Of a stretch of 64,000 nt of DNA, positions 1-13,100 are shown piece by piece. Position 1 is the first letter of the stretch. Each line of letters starts with the position of its first letter. The stretch is from Megalobrama amblycephala (taxonomy: Eukaryota; Chordata; Actinopteri; Cypriniformes; Xenocyprididae). A program made the position numbers and the translations under genes. The notes under the pieces were generated by a model. That model had not been told where the DNA came from, made no database searches, and was given only the letters and a program-made list of their open reading frames with translations. The stretch is from contig NC_063045.1 in NCBI RefSeq assembly GCF_018812025.1, positions 51,109,079 through 51,173,078 on the forward strand, given 5' to 3'.

Positions 1-1647
1 TTTACCTTTTATCACTTCATTCATTTCTTGGGAATCAAACCCATGACATTGATATTGCTAGCGCCATTCTCTACTGTTTGAGCTACAGAAATGCACTTCA
101 ATTTCACCATCGGTCTGAAGTATATGTATATATATATTATTTTATTTTATAAATTATATTTTATATAAATGAATAAAGTAAGTGGTATTTTATTTTCAAC
201 GGTTTTTGATTTCAGGAATAACCTCAAGATTAAAGCTGATTGATCTGTGGTTGCGATATGTAAACAACCTCAAGCGACACTGCAAAAGGTGTAGACACAT
301 GTAGGATTATATATGAGACAGACAGTCATTTTGGTACAAATGTTCTTGATAAACCTTGAAGGACATACTGCTAAGCGGGACCGCTGTCTCTATACTGTGC
401 ACTGAATGCCACATTACAACAGAACAGAGAGCAAATGTACCATAAAAGGATAAAACAGTAGAAAGACATGAAGGAGAGAAAACTAGGAGATGTTGAATAT
501 GCCTTGGAGGAAGGTCAAGTCAGCGAAAATGCACCAACTGAACAACATCTCTTAAACAAATATAAATATCTTAAATATCTCTTAATATACCAAACAAAAT
601 CCATCAGTAGGAAGGGCTACGAAAGGATGAATTTGTTCAAGAAAAAACAAAACGTTTATATTGAAAACTGAAATGTAAAAACTGAATTTAGAAATAAACC
701 TCAATTAACTTGCACTGTTTTTTCTCCTACCAAGCAAGCATGTGTGAACGTCTTTTTTTTTGTTGAGAAAATTCACCTTGATTTTTTTTTTTTTTTTTTT
801 TTTTTTTTGAAATAGCCAACAGCACTTTCACACACTTGCAAACCTTTTATACATACAAAAATATCAGCATGAGGTGCTGCAGGTCACCGCCACCAGAAAA
901 GAGTTGGCAAGGTCTCATTTAAAGATGAAAAGAAGAAATTCCCCCTCCGGAAACATCAGGCAGCTGGACTCAAAACAAAGGATTCTGGTCTTAGAACCTG
1001 AGGGTGTTCAGCCATCACTTCCTACAAACTCTGCAGTATGCAGTAAAACAGAGCTGCATGGAATGACAATCCACAGAATTTCCCCAGAGACAGACATCCA
1101 GGATGATCCTCTCTTTATCTGGACCCTTGTCTGAAGACCACTAGCTATTTATAGTTCCCGTGGTAATAGTCGGATGGGAGGTTTAATCGTTGAGTGCTCA
1201 TTTTCAGCCTCTATGATGTTTTACAATATTTAAACCAAACCACACAACATGGTCATAGACTTTAAGACATTATAAATGGTTTTAATAAAATTCCTGGTCT
1301 ATTCTGGCTCAGAATTTCATTTTCTATGTTTGTTATCTTGCAGTCTAGTGCACATGACCTCAGAGAGGCAGGGTTGAACTTATATTTCTTCTCCAAACAT
1401 AGTGCACTTTTGGTTGGAGTTTACATCCACTGTATGAAGGTTGCGCTCTGAAAAATACACAAGCTGAATGGTTAATTTGTCTAAAAAATATGATTCGACA
1501 GAATCTCATAAAGATGCTGTACAAATACCCAAGGCTGCTCACTTTTATGGATCAAATGTAACTGGGGATAGATTAAAGGCTCTTTTTAAAGTGTTTAATA
1601 GTGAAAACATACCATTTTGTAAAGATGTTTTTTTTTTAAAGACAGAC
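1..1647. other. no gene seen; AT-rich putative opcml intron 1
   Basis: No convincing coding frame. The only repeat noted is a run of T at 782-808. The 86-codon frame at 874-1134 has no recognised similarity and is treated as chance. Confidence 0.5.
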
Positions 1648-1738
<91 letters not shown>

Positions 1739-1771
1739 TAGATTAGATAGGTAGGTAGGTAGGTAGGTAGG
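1648..1771 (+). repeat. GATA microsatellite followed by GTAG array
   Basis: About 22 GATA units (1648-1738) are followed, after a short GATTAGATA link, by about six GTAG units (1750-1771). Confidence 0.97.
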
Positions 1772-2996
1772 TGTTGTTTTCTTCTTTCCTTCTGGTGTGA
1801 TTTCTCTGTCATTGTGTACTTGAGAAATTTGCATCTTTCCCAACCATTTCTCGCGGGCACTGTGCATTTCTCGGTCTCCAATTGACAGCTCTAAAATGTC
1901 TTCCAGATACGCATGACTGGGGCAGAATGACTGCCGGCAACGCCAATGAATAGAAACAAGTCCCCACAGCGTGAGAGTGAGAATGTAGATAACTGATAAA
2001 GCCAAGATACACCTACTGCCTATCATCAGCCTGATTCAATTCTGCTTTATCTAGCAGCAATGATACGATTCTGATACCTGATAATGCAGCAGCACTCTGG
2101 GCTTAACATTTTTTAGAAAAGATAAAGTGAAAGGAAAGAACATGGAGAGAGAGAATGCAAGAATTAAAGAGAAAAAAAGTCAGCTGTGTGGAATGGGAGT
2201 TCATATGAGGTAAATTATTCTTATACTACGGCAAAGCAAATATGCTTACTATTTGCATGACTAACATTTGCACTAGGTGCATAAGTGAATTTAACTCTGA
2301 TGTGAGAAAGTAGGATTGACAGAAATTCTAAATGTTTTACAAACTCTACTGAATTCCTGTGAGAAACTTGCAGCAAGTCAATATTACTCTAGCAAAAAAC
2401 AACATGCAAGCTTTTCCTTTTTGTTTTAGTACAGTACAGAGACTGATTCTCTCTGCTTATATCTAGACCAAGCTGGGTAAATGGCACATCAACAAAATAT
2501 CATCTTTTATCTAAATGCAAAATCTCAGAGTGATATTGCCTCCACGACATAATCATTAGCTCCAAATGCATGAAACACATGAGGAATCGTGGGAGGTTAT
2601 TAGGCCAATCAAAAGCCAAAGCATGTGCTGCTAATAGAATCTGTACAGGTGGTCCAGAAAATTTCAAAGTCAGAAAATTTCTGATTGGTTGAGAGCAGCG
2701 TGGCGTGTCTGGCGGGCTCAGGATCTAGGCCGTCAGGAGGCCTGATTAATCTTCATTTTCCTGCTCTGTCATTTTTAACTGTGATTCACCAATCAGCCAC
2801 TGCAACAAATACATTTTGTGCTAAGAAACACTTGGAAATAATTACCAGACTTTGCAAAGTAGAAAAAAATTGTTTGAAAACTAGCAAAGAGTATGTGCAT
2901 GAAGATCTGCTGATACAGACCTATAGGGTTTGGATAAGTGCAATGTTGTTTGGGGTGGATTCATCTGTAGCACATTGCATTGCATTTGATATTATG

Positions 2997-2998
<2 letters not shown>
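1772..2998. other. no gene or recognised repeat
   Basis: AT-rich single-copy-looking DNA. Open frames here (for example 2685-3104) run into the dinucleotide repeat that follows and have no recognisable domain. Confidence 0.45.

Positions 2999-3080
<82 letters not shown>
2999..3080. repeat. (TA)n microsatellite, about 41 units
   Basis: Uninterrupted AT alternation for about 82 bases. It produces artificial IYIYIY frames on both strands. Confidence 0.98.
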
Positions 3081-3086
<6 letters not shown>

Positions 3087-3087
<1 letters not shown>

Positions 3088-3182
3088 CAATATCACACGA
3101 GTAGGCCGCAAGCCGAATGCCGTAGGTAATCACAGTGTGCTGATATACAGCCATATTGCACGGCTACGAGTGTGATATTGCA
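3087..3182. mobile_element. small inverted-repeat element (MITE-like hairpin)
   Basis: The block starts GCAATATCACACGAGTAGGC and ends with an inverse reading GAGTGTGATATTGC. The two halves pair imperfectly with CGGC-type inner complementarity. It sits against the (TA)n array. A diverged start of the same kind (CGATATCACACGA) occurs near 10236. The family is not identified. Confidence 0.45.
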
Positions 3183-3299
3183 TTTATGCAACAGTTCGAT
3201 GGCACGAGTGTGTAAATAAATAAAAACAACAATGGAGTGTCTTTAAAAATCCTCTTTCGTGCAGAAATGAAAGCTCTAGTTTAAGTTCTGCCAGGAAGA

Positions 3300-3540
3300 C
3301 TCAATGTTATGTCACCTGTTAGTTTAGATCTAACCAATCATTAGCTTACACTTGGAGTATAAAAGATCGCTGACATGCAGGAAATGCAGAGCTACGGACA
3401 GGGCCTACACCAAAGAACTTTATCTTACAATATTTTACTTGCTGATTGTTAATAAATATCATTGTTACGTTATCTTGCCTCCCAAGTCTTTCTGGTAGAA
3501 CTACTTCCTTCCGTCATGGATTCAAATCTCAATTTGACAG
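3300..3540 (+). repeat. possible solo-LTR-like module
   Basis: A TATA-like box (TATAAAAG, about 3359) is followed about 90 bases later by an AATAAA signal (about 3451) and a T/C-rich stretch. This is the order of promoter, short R and poly(A) signal of an LTR. No clear TG...CA ends, primer site or target duplication were confirmed, so the call is tentative. Confidence 0.25.
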
Positions 3541-3640
3541 TTTGACCAAGCTTCCATAACTACTTCTAAAACGTCACTTTAGAACTAGTAAAGAAGTAAT
3601 GTTGAGTCCCTCCATTGAAACTCATTGTATTTTGTACAGT

Positions 3641-3666
3641 ATGAGAGAGAGAGAGAGAGAGAGAGA
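3641..3666 (+). repeat. (GA)n microsatellite
   Basis: About 12 GA units. Confidence 0.95.
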
Positions 3667-3689
3667 TCGCCTGAGCGAGCTGTCTGATA

Positions 3690-4720
3690 TAACATTCATT
3701 CTTCAGGTCGATGTCCATAATATTATATCCATTATAAAAATCCATTTGAATGTCCGCTGAGGAAAGCGATCTTTAGATTTGTCCTTTTTACCGGTAAGGA
3801 AATTTTCCATAACATACAGCGCTAGAACAACGTCCTTTCCTTTGCAAAAGTTCCTTTCAATACAAAGTCCCCCTGAAATCAAAAGTTTTTTAGCTTTTAG
3901 TATGGATATGTTAGCCTTAAGGTTATGAATAAGCTGGTGTGTTCCAAAACAATGACAAAATTCACATTTAGGAGATATAAGCATTCAAAACTTACAATCT
4001 CTCACTTCCGCTAAAAAGGATCACGGATTTTCATGACATCACATGGCACTTCGGCTTCTCATCAAATCTTCTGTCCAATCAAATGCTCTCTAATCTGAAG
4101 TTCCACCCCCTCTTACACTATCAACAGACACTGAATCTGCAACTGAAATCGGTCATTTGTTCACACATTTACTAGTTTCTACATGGTGAATGGCACATAG
4201 TGCACTATATTGGGAATAGGGAATGATTCAGACAGTGTAAATATGCTTTCCATTGACGCGAATGAAGTCTGTTTTCGCGTTAGTATGAACCGCCGCAGCG
4301 CGAGCACAGTGCTCTGGCCCAGAGACACGAGAGCACAGAGAAGATCATATCCACGAGTCGGCTCAGGCCACGAAAGGTATTCTACACAGAATGCTGTATT
4401 TTAAAGTGATATAGAGGAGATTAGGAGGATAAACGGCTAGATATTAAAAGGAAACAGAGGTTTTACTGAGTTTAATGGCTCTGGCCAAGCTGTGATATAA
4501 ATGAAATGCTACTGGCTATTTTAAAAAAGGGGCGGAGCTGTACGATATATCGCCCTCTCTTCCTGTTTCAGTTGAAACTACGTCAACACATTGAATAATG
4601 CTGTGCGTTCCAAGACACTTCAGCTGGCCTTTAAAAGGACTGATTCGTTGAATGAGTCTCATTCACTCGTAAAGTTTTGCCGCCATCTAATGGCATATTA
4701 ATGTAACTTTCACTAAATCC
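3690..4720. repeat. interspersed repeat, copy A (also seen near 58.3-58.55 kb)
   Basis: Two blocks here recur in the same order near 58.3-58.55 kb. One is TTCAGGTC...ATAAAAATCC..TT.AATGTCC, followed by a GATC-containing stretch and TTGTCCTTTT. The other is GCCGCCATCTAATGGCAT near 4680. The 4200-4220 part also contains a TAGTGCACTATATTGGGAAT motif common in fish repeats. The family and exact ends are not identified. Confidence 0.4.
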
Positions 4721-5822
4721 ATATTACCTATAGTCTTTGATAATACTCACTAATGGACCCTTTCTCAATACCAAATACAATATATTTATAAAAAAATATT
4801 TATTGAACAGCAATATTTAAATTAACAATAATAGCCATTATAATTGACACACTAGTGTGGCGTGACAGGGTGTCAAGTGTGCCGTGTGGATAATTACCAA
4901 ATTACAAAAAATAAAAAAAATGCTACACAGTTAAGAATATATTGTCAGTGTTGGGCGAAAACCTCGTACCTCTATATTTCCTCATTTTTGTTTATCTATG
5001 TTATTGGTCATCTTTACGCCTGTATGTGGGTTTTAAAAATATTTAAGAATGAAAAGGATTTAAAAGAGCTTGTGACAAAACCTCCTTTCTTCACAGGATC
5101 CTCAAACTGTCAGTCAAACCTCATAAACCCTCTCCACCTCTATCGTGAAAGAAGTGCCACACGCAGTTTGGAGATATCTGCTTCTTTGCAATGCAAAGGT
5201 AAATAAAGATCTGATGTTTGGAAAAAAAAAAAAAAAAAAAAAAAACGTACAGCGTTTTCTTTGCTCAAGAATAATGTTTTATGTATTTGAAAAGCAGAGA
5301 AGAGTCTTCGGCTGATATTTCCCGTCTAGTTGTAACCAATTGGCTACGCTATAGAGGCTGTAAGTTAAATACAGCCTTGATATTATATTATCAATTTAAC
5401 ATAGCACTTTTCGATTTGCTCTGGAACAAGTAATAGATTTATAAGAACAAAGATTCCGTTTTATGTACCAAAAATAAGACAATCTCTGGCCGAGATGAAG
5501 CTGTTCTCACCGTGTACACAACCCCTGAACAGCCGCTGACGGCCTGGAGCTTGCATCTCCGAAAACGTCTAAATAAATTGTAAAATAAGCACTATGATTA
5601 AATATAAGTCAAATATTTCAGGTGTAAACAACTACATTCTTGCCTAAAAAACTCTTAAAACTACAGCTCGTCGTACAAATGTAGTATTCACAAAAATTAC
5701 GGTGGAATAGATCAGCCGCCCTGACAGTCGCTTCAAGCTGCAATGACTTAAAGATTCTGTTTTCTAGAAATATTCTGCACATGCTCAGTGAATGTTTGCA
5801 AGAGGGAGTAGAGAGTCTGCGT

Positions 5823-5854
<32 letters not shown>

Positions 5855-6450
5855 ACATAATGTGCCAGGTGAAATGATAAATGGCAGCCAGTGAGTGTGC
5901 TGTCTGGGCATCCACCAGGGGTAGTACAAAGCAAATCACAAACAAATCAACAAAACAATATGAAATGTTTTGTAAGACCCCAGGAACGCAGCTTCTGCAT
6001 TAGATAGAAGCACTGACTCCTGATCAGAGAGAACAAACTCTATCCATCTCTCCTCTCCTTCCATGAAAATCAATTTCTCCCTCTTCAGGCAAACTCGTCT
6101 TGAGAAGACTTACAGACAGAAGTGTTTACGTTCTTTCCCAAAGCATTAAAGTCAAGTCAAAAGCCTTGACGTTAAAAATAAAGGCAGTGAAGGACAGAAT
6201 CGAGCTTGAGAGAGAGAGAGTGAGAGAGGCCTGAATGAGAGAGGCAATGCTTCATAGTCGACTCCAATAATGCCATTCTGTTTCACTCAGTTTCACCTAT
6301 ATATGTGAATGGATAATGTATTTATTCTTAAAGTAATTGTGTAAAAATGTCTGAAAACATTTATATGGAATTTCAAGAACATTTAAAGAAAGACTGGTGA
6401 AAAAGAAAGAGTAAAAAAGAATAGCTTCCTACATGCAAAAAAATTATTTG
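4721..6450. other. no gene; only simple repeats
   Basis: Contains an A run (5221-5245) and an (AC)n tract (5823-5858). Frames overlapping the AC tract (5618-5945) are repeat artefacts. No recognised coding sequence. Confidence 0.5.
5823..5858 (+). repeat. (CA)n microsatellite
   Basis: About 13 pure AC units, then a slightly interrupted ACACAT tail. Confidence 0.95.
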
Positions 6451-6891
6451 CAACAAATATTTTTGAATGTTTTTGAAAGAAGTCTCACCAAGGCTGCATA
6501 TGTTTAATAAAAAATACAGTAAAAACATTAATTAATGTTATTACAGTTTAACAGAACTGTTTTCTAGTTCCAATGTATTCCTGTGATGTCAAAGCTGAAT
6601 TTTCAGCATCATTACTCCAGACTTTAGTGCCACACGATCCTTCAGAAATCATTCTAATATGCTGATTTGGTGCTCATGAAACTTATTATCAGTGTTGAAA
6701 ACCGTTGTATTGCTTAATATTTTTCAGTCATTCCAGGATTCTTTGATGAATAGAAAGTGAAAAAAAAGCATTTATTTGAAATAGAAATCTTTTTTTATAC
6801 AATATAAGTGTCTTTACTGTCACTTTTGATCAATTTAATGAATCTTTGCTTAAAGTATACATTTTTATCAGCAAAAAAAAAAAAAAAAAAT
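6450..6891 (+). mobile_element. A-tailed retroposon-like interspersed repeat
   Basis: This stretch resembles a very common cyprinid interspersed sequence. It has the elements CACCAAGGCTGCAT, CAGCATCATTACTCCAG, ATCCTTCAGAAATCATTCTA and TGTCTTTACTGTCACTTTTG in order, and ends in an A run at 6873-6891. The A tail suggests a non-LTR or SINE-type origin; the family name is uncertain. Confidence 0.5.
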
Positions 6892-7171
6892 AATCTTACT
6901 GACCTAAACTTCTGAATAGAAGTGTTAAAAAAAATATTAAATACAATCGGTGTAAATACAATCTTATTTACTAGATGTACACTTAATAAATATTTCCATG
7001 TTAAAAACCTGTTATGATAGACATTAGTTACATTTCTATGGTTTGAACAAATAATTTACAAAGCCTAAAATATGCCAATATCCAAGTTTACTAGTAAGGA
7101 CAGAAATACAGTGGTGATATCAAAACCATGATAATGATGATAATAAACACAGAACTTACAGAAACTGGCCC
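6892..7171. other. no feature recognised
   Basis: AT-rich sequence between an A-tailed repeat and a pentanucleotide microsatellite. Confidence 0.4.
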
Positions 7172-7234
7172 AGAATAGAATAGAATAGAATAGAATAGAA
7201 TAGAATAGAATAGAATAGAATAGAATAGAATAGA
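7172..7234 (+). repeat. (AGAAT)n pentanucleotide microsatellite
   Basis: About 12 perfect units of a five-base repeat read as TAGAA/AGAAT. Confidence 0.97.
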
Positions 7235-7599
7235 AGTGTCAGTAAGTCAGACACATTTTTCAGATGGATGTTCTAGTTGGCAAAATAAATAGAATAATAA
7301 TCGAAATGTTCTTTTCCACTCCTAGAAAAAAAGAAAGAATCAATTTTTGGGATTGTGACAATCCATTTCCTCTAAAACCACAAGACTTTTGTGACAGCTG
7401 CCTATACATTAAAAATCTATCCAGCCCACTCACACACCACTAGAATGAAAATTGAGGCAGTCGTACAGAGAGGAAGTCAGAACCCATTTCAGTTTAATTA
7501 CAGCACATTTTATTCCCAGGGAAAACAATAGCCCCTTCAAGCTGCCTGTGAGGTTTCACCTCACGATGATTTAGCTCTCAAGATGTCAAACTCTCTGTC

Positions 7600-7795
7600 A
7601 AGCAAATACATGGGTTGTAGTCGCCTAATAGTTAAGATTCTGAACCACGGACACAAAGGTTCAGCCCCGAGCAGGAGTGGGACAGGAACTGGGGACTTAC
7701 TAATATCACAGTCCTGCTCTATCACCATTGTGCCCTTGAGCTGGGCGCTTAACCTCAGATTTCTCCACAAGAAGTGAGCCTGCAATTAATCCACA
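7600..7795 (+). mobile_element. tRNA-derived SINE-like element
   Basis: A degraded RNA polymerase III A-box region (CGCCTAATAGTTAAG) is followed by a B-box-like GGTTCAGCCCC. Next comes a body with GTGCCCTTGAGC..GGCGCTTAACC, a motif shared by many fish SINEs. No clear tail is visible. It is only 25 bases from the hAT element to its right. Confidence 0.5.
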
Positions 7796-7819
7796 GAAAG
7801 TCAGTTTGAATAAAAACAC

Positions 7820-8760
7820 TAGGGCTGCACGATATATCGTTTTAGCATCGATATTGTGATGTGCGCACCAGTGATAATCACATCGCAGGATGTGCGATGT
7901 CTCGTATAGGGATTCTTGGATTAATTGCAAAGTGTGACCTTCATACAATGAAAGTTTATTGTTAGCACGTGTTTTAGGTCCTGTCAGTTTAAACATTCAA
8001 GTGATTTTAAACCATTTGAGTGCAAGATGGCGTGAAAGAGAACTCAATTCAGAACATGTGACTGTTTTCTTTGCACACACACACAGAGCCATGCACATGC
8101 GCATGAACACAGACTTCTATTTATCATTCCCGTGTTCCTAATAAAATCGAAGAAAGCTTTACTTTATTTCACTTGACCTTTTAAATCCTTGTAAACACAG
8201 TTACTAATGGCTTAGGTGAAAAAACAATTGTGAAAGAAAAACGGAAGAAGGAGAAATGGACGAGTAGCAGTATTTTGGATCTGCTCATTTGGTCTTAAAG
8301 TGACAGCAGCCTAATATTCCTGCTACTTTCTGCATCATGAATGTTAATCAAACAACAAAACAAAAAGAGAAAAATCACTTTTGTAGCTTTAACATAGATT
8401 AATTATATTTAATTTATACAGTGAAGACTATGCAGTGTTGTTTTATTCAGTGCTGATTATTCAATTTCTGTAACTGAATACTGTTAGACTTACCTGAAAA
8501 AATATAAAGCATTATTTATTTCATTTGTATCTTTGTTCTCCTATATTTATCTATGCTTGTAATTTGTTAATTATTTTCTCTGTATTCACTCGCCTACAAA
8601 ATCACCCCAATGATTCTAGAATGATTAATTATTTCCAAGTAGAGCTATTCAAATCGTCTGGTTATTATTATTTTTTCTTTTTTCATATCGCAATATATAT
8701 TGCAGAAAAACTAAATATTGCAATGTCAGTTGTTGTTTTTTCCAATATCATGCAGCCCTA
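7820..8760. mobile_element. non-autonomous hAT element with 8-bp target duplication
   Basis: The ends are TAGGGCTGCACGAT and the inverse ATCATGCAGCCCTA. They are flanked by AAAAACAC (7812-7819) and AAAAGCAC (8761-8768), an 8-bp duplication with one mismatch, as expected for hAT. The 941-bp interior is AT-rich and has no transposase frame, so it must have been moved in trans. Confidence 0.85.
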
Positions 8761-8768
8761 AAAAGCAC

Positions 8769-9870
8769 ACTATGTGGTAAGCTAGTAAGTTACTGTAAAT
8801 GCAAGTATTAAATGCAGATTATTCTGGCCAAAATTAACCCACTCAGGAAGTGACTGATTGACAGGTAAGATGACCAACTTTTAAAACTGCAGTCAGAACT
8901 GCAGTTTTCTGACAGTTTTGTGTGCAGTAAGCATCAGACAGTCAGCAAACTAACTATATGAGGCTGAGACTAGGCATTACACAACTGCCAGGGCACGAAA
9001 ATGCAGTAAAAGACATTGATCATGAGCGTTATCAGATACTATTCTGCTTTATGAAAGTCTCCTAATGTTTTTGATAGCACAAGAATTCCAGTGCTTGACT
9101 TTGCAGTACTTTGGGCTTTTGTTGATTATGGTCTTCGGAGACCCTGATACAATCAAGTCCACTTTTACTGCAGAACTCTACCTAATTATCGCACCATTGT
9201 CTTCAAAGGAAATCCTGATGCACACTAATCTAAAACCGCACCGCAATCTTTTATAAAACACCTGAGAGCCCCTTCGTGTTCCTTTTGGAAGCACTGGCAC
9301 TTCATCAGTTCTCACGCACACACACACACTCTTACCACAGACAGCGGTGAAAGCAAAAAGATTGTATTTGCACCTCTAAGGAAACGAGGGCACGAGCTGA
9401 GGTTTGCGCTGCCAGGCAGTGATACGTTATGCTCTGTGCAAGCAGTATAGGAAGATCCAGTCTTGTGAGGAAACAATTGCTTTTCCATTTAAATTGCATT
9501 TTGAGTTTCTTTTGTTCTTGTTCTGCTTCATATTGAAATTACAGGCGCCATGAAATCTGTATTAAAAGGTCACCTGAAAAGGGGTGTGCATACTATTCCT
9601 TTTTCCTTTGTTCCAGTGCAAACCTTTAATTTTCTACAAAACAAATGCATATTTGTACATTGATTAATCTCCATTTGCACATGTCTACAGAAAAACCCCA
9701 GAGGTCACTGTATTAAACTCCAAAATGTCATTAGTGTGAGTGGCATCTAAATTAGCGACTGCCACTTCACCATGCCCAATTTTGGCATCTCAAATCATCT
9801 CAAAGAAAACAGTGTCATTCAAAGATTGTTCTCTGCATTGGTGGTTGGGAATTTCAGAGACTCTTTCTGC
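8769..9870. other. no gene or clear repeat
   Basis: Single-copy-looking DNA. The open frame at 9065-9256 has no recognised domain. Confidence 0.4.
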
Positions 9871-10145
9871 AGTTACATCATTACACCAGTAGGTGATGTA
9901 GTTATGTTTATCTTCATGAGTAAGTCAATGACCTTGAATCATACATTAAACCAATTCGTTCAAAACAGCTGAGTAATTCAGTAACGAAACAAGCAACAGT
10001 GTTTATGAATGAGTCATTGAATCATTCATTCAACCAATTAGTTCAAAAGCCCTCATTCATTCAGGAACGACACAAGTGACTGTCTTTGTAAGTGAGTCAT
10101 AGAATCATTTTTTCAAAAACACTGGTTCATTCAGGAACGAAACAC
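9870..10145 (+). repeat. approximately 80-90-bp tandem repeat within an old DNA-element remnant
   Basis: About three diverged units each contain GAGTCAT-GAATCATTCATTCA, CCAATT-GTTCAAAA and TTCAGGAACGA-ACAAG. A related block lies at 36180-36400. The preceding CATTACACCAGTAGGTG also occurs near 30920, so these are scattered parts of one repeat family. Confidence 0.55.
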
Positions 10146-13100
10146 CCCTACTGTGTTGCTATTTTCGTTGTTGGATCTGTCAATACTGAAAAGTTACTTA
10201 TATTAACTTCTTGTTTATTGAACTGTTATGTTAAAGCGATATCACACGATCATGCTGTGTCCTTGCTCACTTGTTAACTTCTCAGAAATTGCCCAAGTAA
10301 CGGTTGCTACTAGACACATATTTCAAGCTAGCAATGCCAGATTTTTGTTCAAGAAAGTAATTTCACACACAAGAGGGTTTTTGTGTCATTCCTTAGTTTT
10401 TCCTTACTTGGTTACATACTTGTCAAATGAACTATTATATAAAAGCAATACATAAAGGAGGTATCTTATGTGTATCTTCTCTCCACTGGGGAAAATCCCT
10501 TTTTTTTATCTTCATAACACACTGTATGAAGAGTTCAGATGCAAAAAACTCTAAGTCTGTCTGACATGCTTTCTTTTAAATGAGCATTTTTACTAGGCTC
10601 CTAAGTTTAGGTTCAGTAATTTCACTTTAATGGCAATAAAAAGGTTATTAGTCCTTATTTTCAAAAATGTCACTTCAGTCAATTCATTGGTATTTAACAA
10701 ATTTTACTATCTTTCGCTGCAAAAAAGTCCATGTGTGCTTTTTAAGTCCACCTCTTTGGACAACAAGACATAGTAAAACGTCAGTTTTTGTCAGTTTTAC
10801 AGCAGCAAAAGGAACACTGTTATGTTTACTTGCTACCCGCAAAGTCCTGTTATTGCCACTGTAACAATGGACAAAACATGATAAAAACTTGCAGCGTGGC
10901 AATTATAAGCCCACTTATACGCACAGCGTTATTCATCTTGAAATCATATGATTTGCGTCTTCCAATTGGTTCTTCTGTGGACATAGAAGCTTTTGCTGAC
11001 AAAGGGAAGTGGTGTTTAGCTGTTTCTGCCAACGTACCTGTATTTCTGAATGTACTGACACTAGGATTTAGCGGATTTGAAGCAAAAATATTTGATGAAT
11101 GTATACTTTGTGAGAGAATTCGCTCAATATCATGATCTAATTTTTGATGGAGGTGGCATTTAGCAGCTTTTGCATCTGAACTCATCATATATTCCATCAA
11201 GTATTTTCCTCAGGTTGTTCAAAACTCGTATTACTTTATTTCTTCACACAACAACGGTGCATATTAACCTCAAAATTGACAAAAACACCATAAAATAGTC
11301 CAAATTCTTCTTTGGACACGAGAGCAGTCTTCAAAAATTCTCCTATTGTGTTAGAAAAGAACAGTACACAGGTTTTGAACGACATGATGGTGAGTTTTGG
11401 GCGAACTATCCATTTTATGTATGTAAGCTGTAAAAAAAAAAAAATCTAAAATAGATCTAGAATATATAAAACACAAGGTACACAGATATTACTGCTACAT
11501 GTCAAAAAATAAACACTTCAACAAACAAAACCTTCTGAGAGTTTTGCCCACCTACAACGGCTGACATTTAGACAGATGGGCCAGCGGTTAGTATTTTCCT
11601 CTCTCTATCTTTCTTGCCGTTGCCCCTGGTCAATCAGAGATCCAGTCGGGCTTAAAGAGAGAATTAAGAGGAGGCCAAGATTCAGGTAAAACTGACAGGG
11701 TCTGGAGGATCTATGCCTGAATAACTGCACAGACTGGCTTCGCTGCTCTCTGCTTTTATCAGAACTTCAGGCATGAGTTGAAGTGAAACGTTAAAATGTT
11801 CAGCGCTCCAGCTGATGGCATGCATATTATGATTACTTAAGACAAATAGAGTCTGAGGGCTATTGAAATATAGATACACACATTTTACAAGCTATTATTT
11901 CCCTGATTCAGCCTCCAAAGTATGACCTTTTATCCACTAGTGTTCAAAATATATGAAATAGTTTTAAATTTTACATTGTTGTTTCTAAGCCAACTTAAAA
12001 ATATAATAAAATATTTCTTTCTATTTCTTTATTCACTTGTTATCTAATTTTAAGCCAGTTATATACATACGAAATATAATTTTAATATACAGTATATATT
12101 AACATTCTTTGCACAATGAGGTTAATATTGCATATCTACTCTCAGGGCTCATGGGCCTACAATAAATACAGCTTCAAACATTGCAAAAACATCAAAAAGT
12201 AAGAAAAAGGCACCCTTCACATTCATATTAGCATAATCTATTTATGCAGATAATGCTTTATCATTGTGCATTTCATAAAGCATGCACAGAAGCAAAAAAT
12301 AGGCAGGCCAAACTGGGGAAAGTCAGCAAAACTTTGACTACAAAGCGTGACTGCTAATGCAGACTATTAAATCAATACTAAAGAAGACCAATTTAAGGCT
12401 TTTTACTTTCAGGGGGTTGCATCAGAAATATCAGACAGTATATTTAAGAGATAATCAAAGTGTGAATGCTTTTAATGTCCCTAAAGGCAACGCATGCCTT
12501 CAACAGCATAGCTATTCTCTCAGCCTGCCAATATTGGTCAATGCTGAGCTGCAGGCTTCAGTGCACATCAAAGTGCATCTGCTGTCTTTATACGTGCATT
12601 AGGCACTTTACAGTAAACTGTGCAGAGAAAGCTTGTGTGAATGTCAAATTAAAAAATAAAAACCACACAATCTGTCTGGCAGTCCCAGGATACATTACTG
12701 AGAGTCATTTCTAATGTAGAGTATAATGAGACACTCAGTGATAAAGAATATTATAAAGTAATATAATCTTTTTTGTTATTTGCAAATCAGCATTTGATAC
12801 AACAGTGTCAAAAGCTACGCAGGATGATCTTGTATAGTGTTGGATTTACTTTGAAATAATTTTCACTCAGAAATTGCTAGTAAATTTTGCAAATCATTAC
12901 AAAGAAACAAATAACATTGAATTTAAAATTGAAATTTTGAAATACGGTAGAAAGACTGAAATAGTATTTTCTTGAAAACAATCCATTAATCACTGTTTTA
13001 TTTACAAGTTTGAAAATGTGTTTTTTACATTATACACTAATGCTGCAAATAAATCAAAATGAGTAATCCTACATGACTTTGGTGAAAATGACTCTGCTTG

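Noticed and set aside
2921..3154. IYIYIY frames on both strands
   Set aside because: Translation of the (TA)n microsatellite.
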